Of a DNA stretch of 64,000 nucleotides, positions 1 to 9,976 are shown piece after piece (the stretch's first letter is position 1; each line of letters begins with the position of its first letter). Source of the DNA: Euglena gracilis (lineage: Eukaryota > Euglenida > Euglenophyceae > Euglenales); contig CP154955.1 in the NCBI GenBank assembly GCA_039621445.1, positions 14,199,307 to 14,263,306 of the forward strand, read 5' to 3'. The notes beneath the pieces were generated by a model. It was not told the DNA's origin. It worked only from the letters and a program-made list of their open reading frames with translations, and searched no databases. The translations under genes were made by a program, and so were the position numbers.

Positions 1-379
1 GAGTTTGTGACCTTCCTAAGGGGAAAAGGACTTGGAAAAATTTCCAACAATAAACCCAAATTAAACCAAAATCACCAAAAAGAGCTGAAATGAAGGCATT
101 TTGGCCAAAAAATGCATGACCAGGGCGTCACTCTCCGTTCACCATAACCAACAATGTCAGCCATGGTTGCCCCTTACTTGTGACCAGGGGAGTGGGATTC
201 CCGCCTTGATTACGTGTCAATGTGGGGTCTCTGAAACCCCCAGTGTCCTCATCGTCATTGGATGAGTACCCACACCTCATCACCCAAGGGTTTTCTCTTG
301 AGGCGGGTCCCTTGGGTGGAAAAAAAGTGCGAAAATGTGTTCGTTGGTTACAGAAATGGGTCAGTTGAATGTGGGCAAA

Positions 380-645
380 ATTCGATGAGCATGTGAGTTG
401 GGTGGAAAATGTGCAAAAATGGCAAAATGTGCAAAATTGGGCAAAAAAATGTGCAAAAAATGCGCAAAAATGGAAAATGTGCAAAATTGGGCAAAAAAAA
501 ATGCGCAAAAAAATGGAAAATGTGCAAAAACGGGGGGGAAAATGTGCAAAAAAATGCGCAAAAATGCGCATTTTTGAAAAATTGACCAAAATGCACAAAA
601 AATGCGCAAAAATGCGGAAAAATGCGCAACGCATTTCCCCCCCCT
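380..645. repeat. TGCGCAAAAATG-type low-complexity array
   Basis: Short A-rich words (TGTGCAAAA, TGCGCAAAA) are repeated imperfectly for about 260 bp and end at a C-run followed by CTGCC (637-652). The same words appear in the reverse orientation at 21842-21910, beginning GGCAGGGGGGGGAAATGCG, so this is probably the right-hand part of a dispersed element. Its left end is not recognisable in the window. Open frames across it are meaningless low-complexity translations. Bases 1-380 and 650-1090 hold no gene that I can support. Confidence 0.7.
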
Positions 646-1105
646 GCCTACATACACAATAAAAAATTTCTTTCAGAGGTAAACAAATGCGCAAAAAAGT
701 CTGCGTGGTTCAGCCCCATCACCAAGGAACAACGTTTTGAAATGCCTTCCCAGGCAAGCACCCGTGTCGTTGGATGGAACCATACGGGGGGACGGTTGAA
801 TATGAAGCCAGGTGAGAGACTGCGATTCATGCACTGTTCCCCTGGCCCAAACCCACGCACCCTTTAAAAAACCCCACCCAACCCCCGGTGGGCCAAACCG
901 CCAAAAACACCCCAAAACCGTTGAACAAAAATACTTTTGGGCCCGCAGCGACCCTTTGAGCACCCCACTGGGGGGGGGGGTTCCTGGCCACTCACCACAC
1001 AGCAAACTGGGCAGAAGCGCAGTAAGCACTGGCCATAAACTGACAAGAAGCCTTAGGTGCAACTGAGGGAGGTCCCAATCCCCGGGAGGAGGGGGTCATC
1101 CCAAT

Positions 1106-1500
1106 CAGAGCTGGCGCTTTTTTTGCTTTTTTAAAAAAAAACAAAAAAACGTGTTTTTTTTTTAAAAAAAAACGGCAAAAAAAAACGGTTTTTTAAAAAA
1201 AAAAAACGGCCGAATCAAGCGCCAAGTCGCCAGCAACGGAAAAACTCAAAAAAAACACCACACACATGCAACCCCCCCTTTCCTCGGTTTTGTATTGACC
1301 AGGCATGAGAAAATAGCTATAAAAGTGACAGAAAAAAATGCAACAATTCCAAGGTCATGTTGGGAACTGCCCAAAAAAAATGAAAATTTTTTTTCCACCA
1401 TACCCCCGCTGGCGTTTTTTTTGTTTTTTTTTAAAAAAACACAAAAAAAACAAAAAAAACCGTTTTATATTTTTTTTGTTTTTTTTGACTGCCGGCTTTG
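1106..1500 (+). mobile_element. Element A: 395-bp TIR element, 8-bp TSD
   Basis: The left end CAGAGCTGGC and right end GCCGGCTTTG form an imperfect TIR. They are flanked by a perfect 8-bp direct repeat, ATCCCAAT (1098-1105 and 1501-1508). Both ends carry long T/A homopolymer blocks of the form gttttttttaaaaaaaac. The middle includes an AT-rich core (about 1205-1400) that reads as the reverse complement of the core of element E (24623-25037), so the two are copies of one family in opposite orientation. There is no coding capacity. The 8-bp TSD and CA..TG ends resemble hAT-like MITEs; that assignment is an inference. Confidence 0.9.
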
Positions 1501-1599
1501 ATCCCAATGTTTTGTGAATGTTCAATGCAAACCCATCCAGTTGGGGAAACCACACTAGAACTGGACTTTGCGTCCTTAAAAAATGGTGGGAGGGACAGC

Positions 1600-1793
1600 T
1601 GCATGCCTTCAGAATCTTCAGGAGGGCAGCCTCCGCTCGCATGACGGCAATGCTGGTGCCGGTGAGCACCAGCCGGCTCAGGGCCCCGGGCACTGGCGCC
1701 TCCTTGTGGACCACCTTGGCGTTGGAGTCGTCCTCCACCTGGACCTTCTTGGCCAGAGCCGGCCGCACCTGTGCCCCGGAGTTGCTGTCAGCC
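1600..1793 (-). CDS. Probable exon of a minus-strand host gene
   Basis: On the minus strand an AG acceptor preceded by a T-rich stretch (reading into position 1793) opens a frame with ordinary protein composition. It contains PALAKKVQVEDDSNAKVV followed by a helical, alanine/leucine-rich segment ending LLKILKA. GC content rises sharply against the AT repeat next to it. The downstream boundary is uncertain: a GC dinucleotide follows AAG near 1600, and the frame continues to about 1520. I do not recognise the protein. It lies downstream of the other minus-strand exon candidates (2295-2398, 3691-3735, 4886-5016, 6117-6216) and may belong to the same gene, although phase with the exon at 2295-2398 does not join directly. 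Confidence 0.35.
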
Positions 1794-1795
1794 CT

Positions 1796-2102
1796 CGAAA
1801 AAAATGTGACGCAAAAAATATGAAAATGTGACGCAAAAAATATGAAAATGTGACGCAAAAAAATATGAAAATGTGACGCAAAAAATATAAAATGTGACGC
1901 AAAAAAATATAAAAATGTGACACAAAAAATATAAAAATGTGACGCAAAAATATAAAAATGTGATGCAAAAAATATAAAAATGTGACGCAAAAAAAATATA
2001 AAAATGTGACGCAAAAAAAATATAAAAATGTGACGCAAAAAAATATAAAAATGTGACGCAAAAAATATGAAAATGTGACGCAAAAAAATAAAAAATGTTA
2101 AA
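1796..2102. repeat. 21-23 bp tandem array (AAAATGTGACGCAAAAAATAT)
   Basis: About fourteen units of a 20-23 bp motif, consensus GTGACGCAAAAAATATAAAA with single-base and A-run length differences, run head to tail. The array ends at CGAAAAAAATG next to the exon candidate at 1600-1793, so it is probably intronic. Three overlapping minus-strand open frames here (up to 269 codons) are products of the repeat and not genes. Confidence 0.95.
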
Positions 2103-2294
2103 CAACCGCAATTAAACGCAGAAAAAAATGCAATTTGCGCGAAAAATCCAAAGTCCTTCAGCAATGGACAATACAGAGTTTATTTTCTGCTGAAGAGGAC
2201 AAAAACTTTCACCTCCAACAAGGAAAATTTTTCATTTTCAAAGGTTGTCTCAATGAAGCCCCCCCCCCCTGTGGTTGGCGCCTTGCCTTCTTAC

Positions 2295-2398
2295 AGGTTG
2301 GAACTCCCTCCTTTTTGGAGAGGAAATGTGACCTTGCCGCCTCCGCCAGCATGATTTGGCCAAGGATTTGGGGGGTTGGAATGTTGGCCTTTGCCCAC
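2295..2398 (-). CDS. Probable internal exon, minus strand
   Basis: The minus strand has a T-rich acceptor (ttttttttgccaaag) before 2398 and a strong GTAAGA donor after 2295. The 104-nt exon reads WAKANIPTPQILGQIM.. then LAEAARSHFLSKKEGVPT with no stop, entering after one base and leaving after one base of a codon. Composition is clearly protein-like, unlike the poly-G/C frames around it. Family unknown. It is a good candidate for part of the gene that includes 1600-1793 and 3691-6216. Bases 2400-3690 hold G-runs and AT-rich DNA with nothing else I can support as coding. Confidence 0.45.
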
Positions 2399-3690
2399 CT
2401 TTGGCAAAAAAAACAGAGGTTATTGCAAAAAAAAAGATAAAAACCCAATGCTCTGCCAGGAACATGCCCTGCCCCGCCCCCTGCTGGGGGAGGGGTCGGG
2501 TCGAAAAGCCAATTTTCGCGGCAAATGCAAATTTCTTCTCGTGGATTTTCAGTTAACCTGGGGATCAGGGGATTTGGCACCTTTCAGGTATCAGGGGCTT
2601 TGGCAAACAATTTTCGGCGCCTTTGGCACCGAAAAGTATATCCCACCCCCTCTGGGGGACCCCGGGGGTCCAAGGCTAAAAGAAAACCCCTGCTGCCCCA
2701 GCTCAATTTCAGCAGATCCTGGGGGGGCAAAATGCACCCCCAGTCAATGGCCACCCCCCGAAACTGACGTGACATGACACCCCCTTGTGCTGGCCAAATT
2801 ATCATATGAGACAAATCGGGGTGGGGTAACCCAGTTTTGAACAAGCCTGTGGTCTGTTTGGTCTTCAAAAAAGGTGAAAGTTGAAAATGCAAAAAAAAAC
2901 GCGAAAATTTGCACTTTTGGGGTTGATCCCAAAATCAGAAATATAGCCCAAAATTGTGCATTCAGAAAATTTCCTGGTACACTGTCGTGGGTTTTTTTGT
3001 TTTTTCCCTCTTGTTCTCTTTTCGGAAATGTTTTCAGTTTCAAAAAATAAAATGAAAAAAAAGGGGGAAACGTACATCAGCAGCATCCTTTGGTCATTTT
3101 AAACCCCCTGCACAACCTTAAATACTTTTGACTGGATGGCTGGGCCAAAATTGGACAATTGCGTAAAAATAATCTGCAAAACAAAGTTTTGAAAAAAAAT
3201 GAGCATCTGACAATCCCCAGAAAACGCTCAAACCCCAAACCCAGGAAACGGTGTCCTACTTCCCTGTAACTCTGCTAGCCTGTTCCCATGGAAATGCGCC
3301 CTGCCCTTGTGCCCACTGACCTGTCTCCTATCAAACCTTTGAGCATTTTCACATTTTTTTGTTGAAAAAAACAAATATTCCCAAGTTGAATAACTGCAAA
3401 CACTGTTCAGGCTTCTGGTCACAAATTTGTGGGAAAACCACTTTTTGATTTTTGCGCCTGGGGGGGGGGGCGAAAAATGTCCACTTTTCTCTCTGACCCA
3501 GACCCAGGCTGCCCCTGTACCCGCTGACCTGTCCTTGCAGGGGCCTGTCTCCAACCTCTGCACTTGCTGACTTGCTGACTGGGGGGTAAGAAGCAGGGCG
3601 AGAGCCCCCCCCCCCCCCGATGCGTGTTTTTCGGGTGCTGGTGCGGCTGGGCTGGGCCAAAATGGGGCTGGCTCAGCAGCCCCCCCACAC

Positions 3691-3735
3691 CGGGGTGATA
3701 ACTTCACGTCCGGGGAGTACCACTTTGAACGCATG
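3691..3735 (-). CDS. Possible short exon, minus strand
   Basis: After a cctcag acceptor (3736-3741 on the plus strand, read as complement), a 45-nt frame reads HAFKVVLPGREVITP and ends exactly at a GTGTGG donor, phase 0 to phase 0. The alternative frame (MRSKWYSPDVKLSP) is also open, so the frame choice is not certain. It sits just outside the left TSD of element G. Confidence 0.3.
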
Positions 3736-3764
3736 CTGAGGAAAAAGTATTTTGGGGGTCAGCC

Positions 3765-4489
3765 CAGACCTCTATTTAGTGTGTATCAACGATACACACC
3801 GATACACAAATTTTTTTTGCCGATACACACCGATACACAAAAAAAATTTGCCGATACACACTGAAACACACAAAAAAAATTGCCAATACACACCGAACAC
3901 AAATTTTTTTGCCGATACACACCGACACACAAAGTTTTTACAAAAATGGGAAAAAAACACGGGTTAATCTTTTGACACCACTGCCACTGAGCTATATGGG
4001 CATTGGCCCCAGCTCAACCCGTAAACCCGTAAAGCGTGGTAGGGAATCTCACCCTACTGTTGTGGTTGGGGGAGGGGCACTACTCCCTCACATGGCAAAT
4101 GCAGAGGCACATGTCCATACCCTGCCTCTCCTTTCTTGATTATTTTTTCTTTTTTTCTTTTTTTTTTGAGACGTTCAACACATGACAGACAGAATCTGTA
4201 AAGGTGTGCTGCTTGTAGCTGCACTCCTTTGCTTCTTGGCGTCTTCCACTAACCGCCTCACGACAGGGGGGATTCCCAACCGAGCCATATTGTTAATGCT
4301 GAGAAATGGGAATCCTTCATTTCGAAAAGCCAATTCACAAATTCAAAAAAAACCGATACACAATTTTTTTTGCCGATACACACCGATACACAAATTATTT
4401 TTTGCCGATACACACCGATACACAAAAATTTTTTGCCATACACACGATACACAAATTTTTTTTGCCGATACACACTAAACAGAGGTCTG
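3765..4489 (+). mobile_element. Element G: 725-bp TIR element with GATACACAC arrays, 8-bp TSD
   Basis: The TIR CAGACCTCTATTTAGTG at the left is matched by its near-perfect reverse complement at 4465-4489. A perfect 8-bp TSD, GGTCAGCC, is at 3757-3764 and 4490-4497. Both arms hold arrays of the word CCGATACACACCGATACACA separated by poly-T/A (3786-3950 and 4350-4480). The centre (3960-4340) is not repetitive and contains a tRNA-like box A on the minus strand. There is no transposase. It splits the presumed host gene between the candidate exons at 3691-3735 and 4886-5016. Confidence 0.92.
3960..4001 (-). ncRNA. tRNA-like 5' half / SINE-like head (doubtful)
   Basis: Read on the minus strand from 4001, GCCCATATAGCTCAGTGGC looks like the acceptor and D-arm start of a tRNA, with box A TAGCTCAGTGGC. 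No box B (GGTTCGANTCC) follows within the expected distance, and the sequence runs into the GATACACAC array. It could be the truncated head of a tRNA-derived SINE captured inside element G, or chance. Confidence 0.2.
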
Positions 4490-4502
4490 GGTCAGCCTCT
4501 CC

Positions 4503-4731
4503 TACCCGCCCCCCCCCCCTTGTCGTACGACCGGGTTCCTGCAACCTGTGACCGGGGGGGGGGGGGGTCGTAACACCCCATAACCTGCAACCTGTGACCG
4601 GGGGGTGGTCGTAAATGCGGGGGCGGTCGTAGGTAAGGTGGTGTCAAAATTTTCGCAACCTGCAACCTGTGACCGGGGGGTGGTCGTAAATGAGGGGTGG
4701 TCGTACGACAAGGGGGGGGGGGGGGCGGGTA
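4503..4731. mobile_element. Element S: G-run inverted-repeat element
   Basis: The left end TACCCG-C(n)-TTGTCGTACGACC is mirrored at the right end by GGTCGTACGACAAGG-G(n)-CGGGTA. Subterminal copies of the word AACCTGTGACCGGGG followed by TGGTCGTAAATG occur three times. No convincing TSD is seen, possibly because it adjoins element G. A related stretch may lie at 62650-62850 (GGGGTTGCAGGTCATGGGG). Confidence 0.75.
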
Positions 4732-4885
4732 ATCTGAGGTAAAAAATAATTCATCGCTGCTGGCAAACGTGCGAACGCAAGAAAGCAAGACCGAGGAAGG
4801 AAAACGACAATGGATCAACTGGGTCCTTCGCAGAGGGGGGGGGGTTTTTGTAAACAAAAAAAAAACTTTCCCCCCCCCCCCCCAC

Positions 4886-5016
4886 TGGTCCTTCTGCAAA
4901 GGGTACTCTCGTGTGACAAGATCGCTTTCCTGCTGTTGTTGTTGTGCTGCTTTTTCTTGCTTCTTGGCAGCTTCCACCTGTTTCTTGTTGACAACCACTT
5001 CAAATCCATCATTAAC
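4886..5016 (-). CDS. Probable exon, K/E/Q-rich segment, minus strand
   Basis: The minus strand shows a good acceptor, cccatcctctgcag, immediately before 5016. The exon starts VNDGFEVVVNKKQVEAAKK and continues into a glutamine run (QQQQQ) and ESDLVTREYP. This charged, helix-prone sequence is typical of real protein. Phase 0 at its start matches the phase-0 end proposed for the exon at 6117-6216, so the two would splice across an intron of about 1.1 kb containing element H1. The downstream donor is unresolved. Function unknown. Confidence 0.5.
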
Positions 5017-5285
5017 CTGCAGAGGATGGGACTTCAGTGTGACGCCCCTGTCGTTGGAATGGATTGGCATTTTACATGCAAACACCAGAGTTGTTGGAAC
5101 ATTTTGACAAAAATAATAAATAATTTGCAATTTTTGACAGCATTCGCAAAATACTTTTTAAAAGAATTATGTCAAAAACGAATGAAATGTCATTTTTTCA
5201 AAAACCCTGTCAAAATCTTCAAAAAATTCTGTCAAAACATTTCAAAAACGCTGCAATTTCTTTAATTTCTTTGGGAGACTCAGGC

Positions 5286-5636
5286 CATACAATTGCTTAC
5301 CGACCCCTGGGGGGGGGAGGGGGGGTCACTCCACTTTTTTAAAAACCAGTCAGTCACTTTTTTTGGGGAAGCCAGTCAGTCACTACCCCCCCCCCCGGGG
5401 GGGGGGTCGGCCACTCAGAAAAACGGCCACTTTCCAGTCACTTTAGGCCATTTTAGGCCAAAAAAAATTTTCCGGCGCCTTCGGCGCCGGGGTCACTCAA
5501 GCCACTTTTGCCCACTCCTGGCCGACCCCCCCCCCGGCGGGGGAGGGGTCCGGGCCCAAAACCAGTCAGTCACTCTGAAAAAACCAGTCACCCACCCCCC
5601 CCCGGGGGGGGGGGACAGTGCTTAAGCAATTGTCTG
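5286..5636 (+). mobile_element. Element H1: 351-bp H-family TIR element, 8-bp TSD
   Basis: Ends CATACAATTGCTTACCGAC and (reverse complement of the right end) CAGACAATTGCTTAAGCAC. The perfect TSD ACTCAGGC is at 5278-5285 and 5637-5644. Inside are repeated ACCAGTCAGTCACT words, C/G homopolymer runs and a central hairpin, CCGGCGCCTTCGGCGCCGG (5474-5495). Element H2 at 42245-42602 is a near-identical copy in the opposite orientation. It lies in the proposed intron between the minus-strand exons at 6117-6216 and 4886-5016. Confidence 0.95.
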
Positions 5637-5649
5637 ACTCAGGCTTAGT

Positions 5650-6100
5650 CAATCCTTTCCAAGAATAGAGGTCACCATCTGTCAGATCCCACACTTCACT
5701 GCGCAGAACTCAAAATCGTCAATTGTCTGTTCCGGCCGCAAATTCCAGGTTCCACTGTTCAGTTTCCATCTCGCCCAAAAATCACAAGCTCTTCCCAAAG
5801 GCTGTCAGCAGATAACCTAAGAATTCAACCACACTGCACAGTGATCTTATTTTGAAATTCCACAGAATTTGCGCGAGGGGGTTGTTACGCGGTACCCCAA
5901 TTTTGGGAAGAAAACCCCAAAAATCAGCTCAAATAGGGACAACATCTCCACAAACCATTTGAGTTATTTTTTTGGCACCTCTTTTTTCTTCCCCAGACAC
6001 CAAAAGCTGGAGACCGGAACCCGGCGTCCCAGATGCTGTGGGAATGAAATTTTTCGCCCGAAGGGGTGTCCTGTTCAGGCATAAAGAGGCCCAGAGGCCC
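5650..6100. other. No gene seen
   Basis: Mixed-composition DNA that would be intron sequence if the minus-strand gene model is right. I see no repeat family or coding frame here that I would defend. Confidence 0.5.
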
Positions 6101-6116
6101 AGATCAGCAGCACACC

Positions 6117-6216
6117 GGTGGAGCTTGCTTTGCCTTCGGCTTTGGCTCAGCAGGTTTCTTCGGTGCTGCTTTTTCTTGTGAAGCTTTCGGGTCTTTGGCT
6201 TGTGTCTGCTTCTTCA
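6117..6216 (-). CDS. Probable exon, lysine/alanine/proline-rich, minus strand
   Basis: Acceptor cacttgcgttttcag precedes 6216 on the minus strand. The frame reads KKQTQAKDPKASQEKAAPKK then PAEPKPKAKQAPP, like the basic tails of chromatin or RNA-associated proteins. A GTGTGC donor follows PP. Without splicing, the frame would read three more residues (VCC) to a stop at 6104-6106, so a terminal exon is the alternative. Spliced in phase 0 to 5016, the reading continues VNDGFEVVV. Function cannot be named from this. Confidence 0.5.
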
Positions 6217-6349
6217 CTGAAAACGCAAGTGATCCAAGTACATCCCCCCTGTTGTCCTTGACACAACAAAGTGCGGAGAAAGTGCGGCCGTCTACACCAA
6301 AGCAAATGGTGGCATTGAATATGGAAAAAATGTGGTTGACATGGGGGGG

Positions 6350-7122
6350 GGGCTCTGTGCGAATGATTGGCTATGCCGATCCGACCATTGGCTATGGCTT
6401 ATCGACCATTGGAGGTCGGGCCGACCTGGTCGGCCCGACCTCCAATCAACCGCATTACCCCCCGATTTTTTTGATATTTAAGCCCCCCCCCTGAAAATTT
6501 GATTCAGCAAATTTGACTCAAAAAGCACGGAAACGCATTGCAATGGCCTCGAAACTGCCAAAAAACGTCCCATCCGAAAAAGAAAAAAAAGGGAAAACAA
6601 TCGCCAAACCGCGAACTTAGTCGGCCTACGGACTCCTCCAGGGGGGGCTGCCACCCCCCCCAGACCCCCCCCGCCCAAAATAACAAATTCCCCTTGTGTG
6701 TGCAAGGCAAGGATGACCAAAACGTGCCCCCCAACAAAATCCTTTTGCAAGGATGGCCAAAACGCGCACCCTAACAAAACCCCTTTGCGTGTGCACCCAG
6801 ATGGACTTAATGAAGGTGTCTGGTAGGTAAAATAGCTCGTCTGTATGTTCCACAGGGTTTGGCCAAGGGTTTTTATGCTTTTGAAATGGAAAACCATGGA
6901 GGTCGTTTCTACCGACCATATGGTCGGCCCGACCAATTGGAGCCAAAAAATAACCCAAAAAATGGTGTTGTACCATAACCAAAAGGGGGGGGGTCCGTCG
7001 TACGATAACAGACAAGTACCGAAAAAGCAACTCAAAATTCCGAAAAATGGGTAATGTGGTTCATTGGCTATGCTTATCGACGTCCAGTGGTCGGCCCAAC
7101 CATGGTCGGTACGACCTCCGGG
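6350..7122. repeat. GGTCGGCCCGACC-bearing repeat with ATTGGCTATG ends
   Basis: Palindromic words GGTCGGGCCGACC and GGTCGGCCCGACC occur at 6410-6452, and related ones at 7090-7115. ATTGGCTATG occurs near both sides (6367 and again 7060-7072), and its complement lies just beyond element B at about 7812-7822. One degenerate unit of the 133-bp tandem repeat lies at about 6635-6710. The segment 6955-7050 is repeated almost exactly at 11405-11508. Probably one or more degraded TIR elements related to element I. Ends and TSD are not resolved. Confidence 0.5.
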
Positions 7123-7130
7123 ATCGTCAT

Positions 7131-7806
7131 CAGGGTTGACGTTTTTTTTGTTTTTTTTAAAAAAAACAAAAAAAACATGTTTTTTTTTAAAAAAAAAACA
7201 TGTTTTTTTAAATAAAAAACCACAAAAAAACATGTTTTTTTGAAAAAGCAAAAATTGTCCTTTTTCCTTGCGAAATCGCCATTTTTTGAGGAAAATTTTT
7301 CGGGGGTGGTTCGGGTCACGGGGGGGGGGGTCACGGGGAACACCACATTTTCAGTGGCTAAATTAGGAATCACCAAAAACGAATTTTGGGGGGGAAAATC
7401 CGTTTTGGGCTCCAAATTAGGAATCCCCCAACTTAAAATTAGTATTTTGACACCAAATTAGGCATCACCATCACCATTCCAGATTTTGCAAAATTTATGC
7501 CTCAAAATTATCCCTGAATATTTTGTCAAATTAGGCATCACCGACCAAGTTATTTTCAAAAAAAATTGGCCGAAAAGGGTCTTGGGTCGGGTCGGGGGGG
7601 GGGGTTCCAGTTTTTCCAAATCTGTGTTTTCTGGTGCAAAAAAATCATGCTTTCAACCCCCCCAAAAAAGACAAAAAAAATGAATGCTGCAGAGATAAAA
7701 ACTGAACTTTTTTCCAAAAAAAACATTGCAAAAAAAATTCCCCCAAACCCTTCATGACGTTTTTTTTTGTTTTTTTTGTTTCAAAAAAAACAAGCCGTCA
7801 ACCTTG
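7131..7806 (+). mobile_element. Element B: 676-bp TIR element, 8-bp TSD
   Basis: Ends CAGGGTTGACG and CGTCAACCTTG form a TIR. The perfect TSD ATCGTCAT is at 7123-7130 and 7807-7814. Poly-T/A blocks adjoin both ends as in elements A, C, D and E. The interior, about 7303-7607, begins GGGGGTGGTTCGGGTCACGG and matches, in reverse complement, the insertion at 26068-26413, including the recurring phrase 'aaattaggnatcacc'. It is therefore a composite with one element nested in another. Confidence 0.92.
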
Positions 7807-8467
7807 ATCGTCATAGCCAATAATCCGCCCGGGGCCGGGGGGGGGGGTTTGCTTGGTCCAGTTAGTTGTAGGTGCGGGGGGGGGTCGCTGCACTCATATG
7901 CCTTTATTGGTAAGAGCAATGCTTATAAGGGAGAAAGTTTCCAGTGCAACCGGCACCTGCCTCGGGAAACTGTCTTGGAGAAAAATGATCCCCTAATTAA
8001 TCCATTGGCCCAGTTTCGCCCATTTCATTATTAATCCATTGGGCCCAGGTCAGAAAAGGACCGTAAAACAGGGCTCCGTGCGGAAAAATCGCGGGTGACC
8101 AAATTGCGGGTCGGCCCGACCTGTGTGGGTGGCTTACCGACCTGTTTGGGTTGGGCCGACCAGGTCGGGCCACAATATTCCGCACTACCCCCCCCCCCCG
8201 TTTTGGAAATTTAAGCCCCCCCCCCCCTGAAAAAAACTTATGTCCAAATCACCACAAAACCAGTCAAAACCCACTGAAATGGCTCCAGAACCCCCCAATC
8301 GGGGGTGAAAAAAAACTTGGGGGCAAAATGCCCATTTTTGGCCACTTTTGGGAAAAGCATAGGGGGTGCTCCCCGAGCAGTCAATTAGGGGGGGGGGGGT
8401 TGAAACATTTTTTCAAAGGGGGGGGGCGTTTGGTCAATTAGGGGGGGGGGTTCAATTAGGGGGGGGG

Positions 8468-9045
8468 CAACAAAATCCCTTTGCTGCCGGACCGTTTTGT
8501 GTGCATGCGCAATCAGACACCCATTGTCGGAGGGCGCCGAAGGCGCCATTGGTCGTCTAGCGGGGGGGGCTGCCGCCACCCCCGCACCCCCCCACCCCCC
8601 CCGCCCCCCAATAACAAAATCCTTTTGCTACCGGACCGTTTTGTGAGCATGCACAATCAGACACCCATTGTCGGAGGGCGCCTTCAGCGCCCTTGGTCTT
8701 TTAGGGGGGGGGGGGGCTGCCCCCCCCCGCACCCCCCGCCAATAACAAAATCCCTTTGCTGCCGGGCCGTTTTGTGTGCATGCGCAATCAGACACCCATT
8801 GTCGGAGGGCGCCTTCGGCGCCCTTGGTCGTCTAGCGGGGGGGCTGCCGCCCCCCCCGCACCCCCCACCCCCCAATAACAAAATCCCTTTGCTGCCGGAC
8901 CGTTTTGTGAGCATGCGCAATCAGACACCCATTGTCGGAGGGCGCCTTCGGTGCCCTTGGTCGTCTAGCGGGGGGAGGGGGACCGTTTTGTGAGCATCCG
9001 CAATCAGACACCGATTGTCGGATGGCGCCTTCGGCGCCCTTTTCG
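8468..9045. repeat. ~130-145 bp tandem repeat, about 4.5 units
   Basis: Each unit contains AACAAAATCC-TTTGCTGCC, GGACCGTTTTGTG, GCATGCGCAATCAGACACC, CATTGTCGGAGGGCGCC (a GGCGCC hairpin) and a GGTCGTCTAGCGGGG G-run. The GTCGGAGGG words fall near 8525, 8670, 8803, 8932 and, changed, 9016. The same unit recurs in reverse orientation three times in element J. The 170-codon proline/arginine open frame across it is a by-product. Confidence 0.9.
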
Positions 9046-9055
9046 TCTAACCCGA

Positions 9056-9146
9056 AGCCTAACCCCAATCCTAACCCGAAACCCTAAACCTAACCCTAAC
9101 CTTGAACGTAACCCGAACCCTAACCCTAAACCAAACCCTAACCTTA
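9056..9146 (+). repeat. Degenerate interstitial telomere-like tract (CCCTAA)
   Basis: A run of CCCTAACC, CCCTAAAC, CCGAACCC and similar variants. The basic unit resembles CCCTAA or CCCTAAA. It is too degenerate to be an active telomere, and it lies inside element I. Confidence 0.75.
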
Positions 9147-9149
9147 AGC

Positions 9150-9270
9150 CGGCGTTTGAGACGCCGGGCTCAGGACAGAACCGGCGTCCCCCCCCACGGG
9201 CTTTCCGGACGCCGGTTCTGTCCTAAAGCCCGGCGTTAGGAACACCGGCTTTGTCCAAAGCCCCGCGTCC
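9150..9270. repeat. CCGGCGT/ACGCCGG palindromic cluster
   Basis: Inverted copies of GGACGCCGGTTCTGTCC, AAGCCCGGCGTT and related words. The same words make up the large palindrome at 9977-10097, and a diverged copy lies at 59690-59770. Confidence 0.7.
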
Positions 9271-9976
9271 GATTTTCATTCCTAAAAATGTCACCAAAAG
9301 TGCCCAAAAGTGGCCCTGAGGTGCTGGTATGAGTGTTTCAACCACCAAGGACAATGAATTTTGCCATCTGGGGACCACTAGGGTGGATATCCAAATTTGG
9401 TGAAAATTGGCCCAGATTTGGAAATAGAGTACCGTGCAGCGTGGAAAGATCTGATGAGCACCGCTGGTCGTCTGTTGAAAAGAGCTTTCGATCGAGGGGT
9501 AACTTGGTACCCTAACGTTGCACGCAGCCCGAGATACGCTCGCGATCGTCGGATCGGCCAGAATCTGAGTCGAAATTTGTCGCAATTTTCAGTGATTTTT
9601 GGTTTAAGATGCTTAATAAACCTTACAGAAACGTTTTTCCTCTTCGAATCAACGACCTGAGGGCCTTGGGGGGGCACCAGAGTTGTGAAATTAGGATTCC
9701 CCACTGACATAAAATAAGAGCTCCAGGCGACGTGGCTGAATTTGGTGGTGATCGCCAGTCGTCTGATGAAAAGAGCTTTCGATCGAGGGGTGATTTTATA
9801 CCTAGACGATTGACACAGCCAGAAATACCTCGCGATCGCCGGAATTTGGTGAAGTGCAAAGTGGTGTGACATTGCAGATCAGTGGTCGGAGATTGGTCCT
9901 GGGAGTGTCCTTTGGCCGAAGGTTGGGGACGCCGGTTCTGTCCTGAGCCCGGCGTCTCTAAAACGCCGGCTTAAAC

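Noticed and set aside
1796-2102. Possible CRISPR array
   Set aside because: Units are contiguous with no spacers, in an intron-bearing eukaryotic context; simple tandem repeat.
1355-2164. 269-codon minus-strand open frame
   Set aside because: Most of it is the 21-23 bp tandem array (FASHFYIF repeats) and the A/T homopolymers of element A. Only 1600-1793 looks coding.
7131-7806. Poly-T/poly-A blocks as terminators or poly(A) tails of retroposed SINEs
   Set aside because: They occur symmetrically next to TIRs and TSDs on both sides, as in A, C, D and E, so they are part of DNA elements and not 3' tails.
8481-8993. 170-codon proline/arginine-rich frame
   Set aside because: It is the translation of the ~133-bp tandem repeat and G/C runs inside element I.
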